This document shows, in pieces, positions 59,840-64,000 of a DNA stretch of 64,000 nt (position 1 is its first letter; each line of letters opens with the position of its first letter). The stretch covers positions 94,569 to 158,568 of the forward strand of contig JASHNW010000042.1 in NCBI GenBank assembly GCA_030041435.1, in the 5' to 3' direction. The stretch is from Acidobacteriaceae bacterium (GTDB taxonomy: Bacteria; Acidobacteriota; Terriglobia; Terriglobales; Acidobacteriaceae). Made by a program: the position numbers and the translations under genes. The notes beneath the pieces are model-generated. The model was not told the DNA's origin, ran no database searches, and saw only the letters and a list, made by a program, of their open reading frames with translations.

Positions 59840-59867
59840 CCGCTACCCGCCAGTCGCTGCCAGCTGT
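59840..59867. repeat. short heptamer run between rpsS and rplV
   Basis: Four 7-bp units CCGCTAC, CCGCCAG, TCGCTGC, CAGCTGT next to the rpsS stop. Single-arm member of the heptamer family. Confidence 0.55.
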
Positions 59868-59868
59868 C

Positions 59869-60156
59869 TTATTTCGGCTTAGCCGTCGCCTCGGCGGCCT
59901 TCATCGAGTGGCCCTTGAAGGTTCGCGTCGCCGCGAACTCGCCCAGCTTGTGACCCACCATGTTTTCTGTCACATACACCGGCACAAATTTCTTGCCGTT
60001 ATGCACCGCGATGGTGTGCCCAATCATTTCCGGATGAATCGTCGAGCGGCGCGACCAGGTGCGGACAACTTTCTTGTCGTTCGCGCGGTTCATCGTCTCG
60101 ATTTTAACCATCAGGTGCCCATCTACGAAGGCGCCCTTTTTTGTCGACCTTGCCAT
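59869..60156 (-). CDS. rpsS: 30S ribosomal protein uS19
   Basis: 95 aa. [40 protein letters not shown] and [20 protein letters not shown] are diagnostic. It forms the 30S head with uS13. Nine bases separate it from rplB. Confidence 0.98.
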   Translation of the reverse strand: MARSTKKGAFVDGHLMVKIETMNRANDKKVVRTWSRRSTIHPEMIGHTIAVHNGKKFVPVYVTENMVGHKLGEFAATRTFKGHSMKAAEATAKPK

Positions 60157-60165
60157 CTCTGCCCT

Positions 60166-60990
60166 CTACTTCGATCTGCGGGCCACGATGAACGCATCGG
60201 TCCGCTTGTTGTTCCTGGTCTTGTACCCACGAGTCGGCTGGCCCCACGGGGTCACGGGATGACGGCCGCCGGAGGTCTTGCCTTCGCCGCCGCCGTGCGG
60301 ATGGTCCACAGGGTTCATGGCCACGCCGCGGTTGGTGGGGCGAATACCCTTCCAGCGATTGCGTCCCGCCTTGCCGATGGAGACGTTCTCGTGATCGGTG
60401 TTGCCCACCTGCCCGATGGTCGCCATGCAGTCGACCAGCACGCGGCGCGTTTCGCCGGACGGCAGCTTGAGCAGCGCGTAATCGCCTTCTTTGGCCACGA
60501 GCTGTGCCGAAGCACCGGCCGAGCGGGCCATCTGCGCGCCCTTGCCCGGGCGCAGCTCCACGTTATGCACGGTGGTGCCGGCGGGAATGTTTTTGAGCGG
60601 CAGCGCATTGCCCACCAGGATGTCGGCCTCGGGACCGCTCATGATGGTCTGGCCCACCTTCAGGCCTACCGGCTGCACGATGTAGCGCTTCTCTCCATCG
60701 GCATAGCTGATGAGGGCAATGCGCGCCGATCGGCCGGGATCGTATTCAATGGTCGCCACCTTGCCGGGCACGCCGTACTTCTCGCGCCGGAAGTCGATGA
60801 GACGCAGCTTCTGCTTGTGGCCGCCGCCGTGGTGGCGAATGGTGAGGTCGCCGGAATTGCGGCGACCGCCGGTGCGCAGCTTGTTCGTCACCAGCGGCTT
60901 GTATGGCTTGTCCGTGGTGATCTCGTCGCGCACCAGCGTAGTCTGAAATCGCCGCGTCGGTGTGACTGGTCTGTATGTCTTAATCGGCAT
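60166..60990 (-). CDS. rplB: 50S ribosomal protein uL2
   Basis: 274 aa. Typical segments are [40 protein letters not shown], and the peptidyl-transferase-near loop [20 protein letters not shown] with the conserved histidines. It ends [18 protein letters not shown]. Its ATG lies only three bases after the right arm of a heptamer array, so its ribosome-binding site would be inside the predicted hairpin. Confidence 0.98.
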   Translation of the reverse strand: MPIKTYRPVTPTRRFQTTLVRDEITTDKPYKPLVTNKLRTGGRRNSGDLTIRHHGGGHKQKLRLIDFRREKYGVPGKVATIEYDPGRSARIALISYADGEKRYIVQPVGLKVGQTIMSGPEADILVGNALPLKNIPAGTTVHNVELRPGKGAQMARSAGASAQLVAKEGDYALLKLPSGETRRVLVDCMATIGQVGNTDHENVSIGKAGRNRWKGIRPTNRGVAMNPVDHPHGGGEGKTSGGRHPVTPWGQPTRGYKTRNNKRTDAFIVARRSK

Positions 60991-60993
60991 CGT

Positions 60994-61114
60994 ATTAGCT
61001 CTTAGCTTTTAGCCGTTAGCTTCTAGCTTCTGCTATTGGCTGGTTCTGCGTTGCTGCTTAGCCTGTTTCTCTCGCGGCGCCAGCTAATAGCTACAAGCTA
61101 ATAGCTGAAAGCTG
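60994..61114. repeat. inverted heptamer arrays between rplW and rplB (core TTAGC), abutting the rplB start
   Basis: On the plus strand the left arm reads ATTAGCT, CTTAGCT, TTTAGCC, GTTAGCT, TCTAGCT; the right arm reads AGCTAAT, AGCTACA, AGCTAAT, AGCTGAA. The longest array in the window. On the mRNA the second arm covers the last 40 bases before the rplB ATG. Confidence 0.88.
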
Positions 61115-61117
61115 CCG

Positions 61118-61411
61118 TTAGAGGTTGTTGACGTAGTCCGGCAACTTCTCACCCTGTTTGAGGCGCACGTACGCCTTTTTCCAGTCGGAACGATAGCCGG
61201 CAAACTTGCCGCGGCGGCGTTCCTTGCCCGCCATGTTTGCGGTGCGGACGGCGCGCACCTTCACCTTGAAGAGCGCTTCCACGGCCTGCTTCACCTGCGT
61301 CTTCGAGGCCTTCGCGTCCACTTCAAACACCAGCGTGCCCTCGGTTTCCTTGGCAGCCAGGGCCTTTTCCGTGATCATGGGGCGGCGAATTACGGTATAA
61401 GTCGACAGCAT
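61118..61411 (-). CDS. rplW: 50S ribosomal protein uL23
   Basis: 97 aa. STYTVIRRPMITEKALAAKE, GTLVFEVDAKASKTQVKQAV and VKVRAVRTANMAGKERRRGK are the uL23 signature. It sits at the tunnel exit and docks trigger factor and SRP. Its start is one base after the rplD stop. Confidence 0.98.
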   Translation of the reverse strand: MLSTYTVIRRPMITEKALAAKETEGTLVFEVDAKASKTQVKQAVEALFKVKVRAVRTANMAGKERRRGKFAGYRSDWKKAYVRLKQGEKLPDYVNNL

Positions 61412-61412
61412 C

Positions 61413-62075
61413 TCAGGCCACCTGTGCCTTTCTGCCCTTCGGAACCGACTTCTTCAGAGATTCCTGGAGCTTTTCGATCGCCGGCCGCGAGAAGATCACG
61501 CGCTCGGAACGCAGCAGATCGTAGGGGTGCACTTCGTTGTTGAGCATCAGTTCCACGCCCGGAAGATTGCGCGCGCCGAGCAGCAGGTTCTTGCCCAGGC
61601 TCTGGCCGTTCTCGACCAGCAGGGCGGTCTTCTTCGCTTCCAGCTTGTCGAGCGCCTGGCGGTACAGCTTCGTCTTCGGCTCGCTCAAGTCGAACGACTC
61701 GACCACGGTCAGCTTGCCGTCGGCGAACTTCGACGCCAGCGCCGAGCGCAGCGCGCCCAGCAGCTTCTTGCGCGGGAACGCGTAGTCATAGGAGCGGGGC
61801 TGCGGTCCGTGCACCGTGCCGCCATGCCGCCACAGCGGCGAGCGGACGGATCCGATGCGCGCACGGCCAGTGCCCTTCTGCTTCCACAGCTTCTTGCCCG
61901 ACCCAGAGACCAGCTTGCGGTTCTTCGTCGCAGCCGTGCCCTGCCGCATCGCGGCGCGATAATGCTTGACCGCTTCCCACAGCAAGGCTTCGTTGATCTG
62001 CCCGAAGATTTCGTCGGCCAGCTCGAGCGAGCCGACTTTCTGTCCTCCGAGATCCACTACGTCAATGTTTGCCAT
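61413..62075 (-). CDS. rplD: 50S ribosomal protein uL4
   Basis: 220 aa from MANIDVVDLGGQKVGSLELA; five open codons upstream are less likely. KLWKQKGTGRARIGSVRSPL is the tunnel-lining loop, and FSRPAIEKLQESL lies near the end. In E. coli uL4 represses the S10 operon by attenuation; no homologous leader can be recognised here. Confidence 0.98.
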   Translation of the reverse strand: MANIDVVDLGGQKVGSLELADEIFGQINEALLWEAVKHYRAAMRQGTAATKNRKLVSGSGKKLWKQKGTGRARIGSVRSPLWRHGGTVHGPQPRSYDYAFPRKKLLGALRSALASKFADGKLTVVESFDLSEPKTKLYRQALDKLEAKKTALLVENGQSLGKNLLLGARNLPGVELMLNNEVHPYDLLRSERVIFSRPAIEKLQESLKKSVPKGRKAQVA

Positions 62076-62091
62076 CGTCTTCTCTTTCAAC

Positions 62092-62160
62092 TGCAGCTAT
62101 TAGCCGTTAGCCACTAGCTGTTAGCCGATTTTCTGAACGCTGAGCGCTGTGCGCTGAACG
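62092..62160. repeat. heptamer arrays between rplC and rplD
   Basis: Left arm TATTAGC, CGTTAGC, CACTAGC, TGTTAGC; right arm AACGCTG, AGCGCTG, TGCGCTG, AACGCTA. Both arms keep the 7-bp period but use different cores, so pairing is limited to GC-rich parts. The right arm abuts the rplC stop. Confidence 0.75.
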
Positions 62161-62904
62161 CTATTTTTTCTTGCCCGCTGCCTTCTTCGAAGCCTTCAGC
62201 GGATCGACCGTGCCGCCGCCCGCAAACCCGCGACGCTCGCGCGGCGGAGCCTTGGCTTTGGTGATCAGCACGTACCCGTCGCGAGGCCCGGGCACGGCGC
62301 CCTCCACCATGATCAGGTTTTCGTCAATATCGATGCCGCGAATGCGCAGATTGCGCACCGTCACCTTGTCCACGCCCAGATGCCCCGGCATGCGCTGGCC
62401 CGGAAACACGCGCGACGGAAACGACGAGGCTCCAATCGAGCCCTGCACCTGAAACATATGACCGTGCGACTTGGGTCCACCGCCGAAATTGTGCCGCCGC
62501 ACAACGCCCGCAAACCCGCGGCCTTTGCTGGTGCCCGTCACGTCGACGTACTTCTCGTCGGTAAAGATGTCGACCAGGACGCGATCGCCGGCCTTCACGC
62601 CGTCCACCGCTGCCTCGCCATCGGCTGCGGCCTTCGCTGTCTCGATGGCCACTTCCTTCTGCAGCTTTACCGGCGCGACGTTCTGCTTCGCAAAGTGACC
62701 GGCCTGCGGTTTGGTCACCTTCGACGCCTTCACGAACTCGACCAGCCCGATCTGCGCCGCATCGTAGCCGTCTTTCGTGGCAGTCTTCAGCTGCGTGACC
62801 ACGCACGGACCAGCCTGCAGGACGGTGATGGGGTGCACCTCACCCTTCTCATCGAACACCTGCGTCATGCCGATCTTTTTGCCCAAAATTCCGTTGACTG
62901 ACAT
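62161..62904 (-). CDS. rplC: 50S ribosomal protein uL3
   Basis: 247 aa, somewhat longer than the usual 205-220. NGILGKKIGMTQVFDEKGEV opens the protein; the signature is FAGVVRRHNFGGGPKSHG, followed by FPSRVFPGQRMPGHLGVDKV. An inserted acidic loop (AKAAADGEAAVDGVKAG) and a Lys-rich end (KASKKAAGKKK) account for the extra length. It is one of the first proteins in 50S assembly. Confidence 0.98.
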   Translation of the reverse strand: MSVNGILGKKIGMTQVFDEKGEVHPITVLQAGPCVVTQLKTATKDGYDAAQIGLVEFVKASKVTKPQAGHFAKQNVAPVKLQKEVAIETAKAAADGEAAVDGVKAGDRVLVDIFTDEKYVDVTGTSKGRGFAGVVRRHNFGGGPKSHGHMFQVQGSIGASSFPSRVFPGQRMPGHLGVDKVTVRNLRIRGIDIDENLIMVEGAVPGPRDGYVLITKAKAPPRERRGFAGGGTVDPLKASKKAAGKKK

Positions 62905-62958
62905 ATCTTCCTTTCCTCATCATGCGGAGCCATGTGCGCCGCACTGCCGGGGTAAATC

Positions 62959-63055
62959 AGCTACTAGCTCCTAGCCTCCAGCTCTTAGCTGCCGTTTTCA
63001 GCGCCCGAACTTTGCCTGAGCCCTCAGCTAAAAGCTAACGACCAGAAGCTAACAG
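62959..63055. repeat. inverted heptamer arrays between rpsJ and rplC (core TTAGC)
   Basis: Left arm CTACTAGC, TCCTAGC, CTCCAGC, TCTTAGC; right arm AGCTAAA, AGCTAAC, GACCAGA, AGCTAAC. Loop about 30 bases; the right arm runs into the rpsJ stop. Confidence 0.84.
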
Positions 63056-63373
63056 CTATTTTTCGAACGCCTTAATCTCCACGTCCACGCCGGCGGGCAG
63101 ATCCAGCTTCATCAGCGCGTCCACTGTCTGCTGCGTCGGCTCCAGAATGTCGATCAGCCTCTTGTGCGTACGAATCTCGAACGCCTCGCGCGACTTCTTG
63201 TCCACGTGCGGGGAACGCAGCACGCAGTACTTGTTCTTCACCGTCGGCAACGGAATCGGCCCCGCTACCTGTGCGCCCGTCCGCTTCGCGGTGTCGACAA
63301 TCTCGCCGGTCGACGTGTCGAGCACGCGGTAGTCGTAAGCCTTCAGCCGGATTCGTATTCTCTGTCCAACCAT
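63056..63373 (-). CDS. rpsJ: 30S ribosomal protein uS10
   Basis: 105 aa. [20 protein letters not shown] and [20 protein letters not shown] with [20 protein letters not shown] match uS10 (also the transcription-coupling factor NusE). It follows tuf by 60 bp and opens the S10 part of the cluster. Confidence 0.98.
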   Translation of the reverse strand: MVGQRIRIRLKAYDYRVLDTSTGEIVDTAKRTGAQVAGPIPLPTVKNKYCVLRSPHVDKKSREAFEIRTHKRLIDILEPTQQTVDALMKLDLPAGVDVEIKAFEK

Positions 63374-63433
63374 CGTTTGTTTCTTTCTCTGGTCAGCGGG
63401 ATCGTTGCCGATCCCGCCGTCCGGTTGAGTTGC

Positions 63434-64000
63434 CTACTTCAGGATCTCGCTGATCGTGCCGGCGCCGACCGTCCGTCCGCCTTCGCGGATGGCGAACCGC
63501 AGGCCCTTTTCCATGGCCACCGGCGTGATCAGCTCCACTTCCAGCTCCACGTTGTCGCCCGGCATCACCATTTCCGTCCCGGCCGGCAGCGTTGCCACGC
63601 CCGTCACATCCGTGGTGCGGAAGTAGAACTGCGGACGGTAGCCCTTGAAGAACGGCGTGTGCCGCCCGCCCTCTTCCTTCGACAGCACGTAAACACTCGA
63701 CTTGAACTTCGTGTGCGGCGTGATCGAACCGGGCTTGGCCAGCACCATGCCGCGCTCCACATCCTCTTTGGGAATGCCGCGCAGCAGCAGACCCGCGTTG
63801 TCGCCCGCCAGGCCTTCGTCCAGCTGCTTCTTGAACATCTCGACGCCGGTCACCACCGTCTTGCGCGTCTCGCGGAAGCCCACGATCTCCACTTCCTCGC
63901 CCACCTTCACCTTGCCGCGCTCGATGCGCCCGGTGACCACCGTGCCGCGCCCCGAGATCGAGAAAATATCCTCGATCGGCATCAGGAAGGGCTGATCCAC
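63434..64000 (-). CDS. tuf: elongation factor Tu (C-terminal part; 5' end outside the window)
   Basis: 188 codons covering the end of the G-domain linker, domain II ([40 protein letters not shown]) and domain III ([20 protein letters not shown]), ending [14 protein letters not shown]. The GTP-binding motifs lie beyond the window edge. EF-Tu delivers aminoacyl-tRNA to the ribosome. The position upstream of rpsJ fits the str-S10 arrangement. Confidence 0.97.
   Translation of the reverse strand: MDQPFLMPIEDIFSISGRGTVVTGRIERGKVKVGEEVEIVGFRETRKTVVTGVEMFKKQLDEGLAGDNAGLLLRGIPKEDVERGMVLAKPGSITPHTKFKSSVYVLSKEEGGRHTPFFKGYRPQFYFRTTDVTGVATLPAGTEMVMPGDNVELEVELITPVAMEKGLRFAIREGGRTVGAGTISEILK

Noticed and set aside
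45629..63055. CRISPR array as an explanation for the periodic spacer repeats
   Set aside because: Units are 7 bp, there are no unique spacers between them, no cas genes exist nearby, and they occur in facing arms between housekeeping genes.
1..64000. tRNA, rRNA, prophage and insertion sequences
   Set aside because: No cloverleaf, rRNA segment, transposase, integrase or phage structural gene was recognised on either strand by reading; a dedicated RNA search could still find a small RNA.

Overview
The window comes from a GC-rich bacterium, most likely an acidobacterium (Acidobacteriota, Terriglobia/Acidobacteriaceae type). The best evidence is a tandem array of FtsX/MacB-like permeases of the ADOP type (acidobacterial duplicated orphan permease) with no ATPase beside them. 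Secreted beta-propeller proteins, proteins with carboxypeptidase-regulatory-like domains and a secreted caspase-fold protein fit the same group. No rRNA, tRNA, CRISPR array, transposase or prophage gene was seen.

Layout, left to right. (1) 1-5.7 kb, minus strand: an ECF sigma factor coupled to a gene running off the window edge, a secreted beta-propeller protein, and a three-gene export operon (Tat-targeted protein, TPR protein, caspase-like protease). (2) 6.1-7.6 kb: a membrane diguanylate cyclase (MASE1-GGDEF). (3) 7.7-14.1 kb, minus strand: a compact run of ten small enzyme-like genes headed by an HxlR-family regulator with a perfect palindromic operator (secreted protein, DHFR/RibD-like reductase, DoxX, DUF899, VOC/PhnB, BNR propeller, MoaD/ThiS-like protein, DinB, second VOC/PhnB). 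(4) 14.1-19.9 kb: DUF1579 and DUF503 proteins, a secreted protein, an ABC-2 exporter pair, GTPase Der and a small ORF. (5) 20.4-24.7 kb: an RND efflux adaptor and pump, then a truncated VapC-type PIN remnant. (6) 25-37.2 kb, minus strand: a secreted propeller protein, four full-length ADOP permeases and one gutted ADOP relic. (7) 37.4-45 kb: GH5 glycosidase, DUF192 protein, a PH-like membrane protein, an ICMT-like methyltransferase, a STAS protein, two coupled carboxypeptidase-regulatory-like proteins and a SpoIIE/RsbU-type phosphatase. (8) 45.1-64 kb, minus strand: the complete S10-spc-alpha ribosomal supercluster from tuf (cut by the window edge) to rplQ, with secY, adk, map, infA, rpmJ and rpoA, closed by a strong intrinsic terminator.

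The most striking unexplained structure lies between the ribosomal genes. At least twelve spacers carry degenerate tandem heptamers (7-bp period; typical core TTAGCTN on one arm and NAGCTAA on the other) arranged as facing inverted arms. One arm usually abuts the stop codon of the preceding gene. The heptamer core differs between spacers (TTAGC, TTAGT, GGAGC, TAGCGG) while the two arms of a spacer mostly stay complementary, which suggests that the mRNA hairpin is what is conserved. Single-arm arrays of the same period occur in two further ribosomal spacers and once in the ADOP array. A second dispersed element, a palindromic sequence of about 111 bp with an inner stem-loop, is present twice (about 5.7 and 14.8 kb).

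All calls rest on reading the sequence and on knowledge of protein families; no database search was run.
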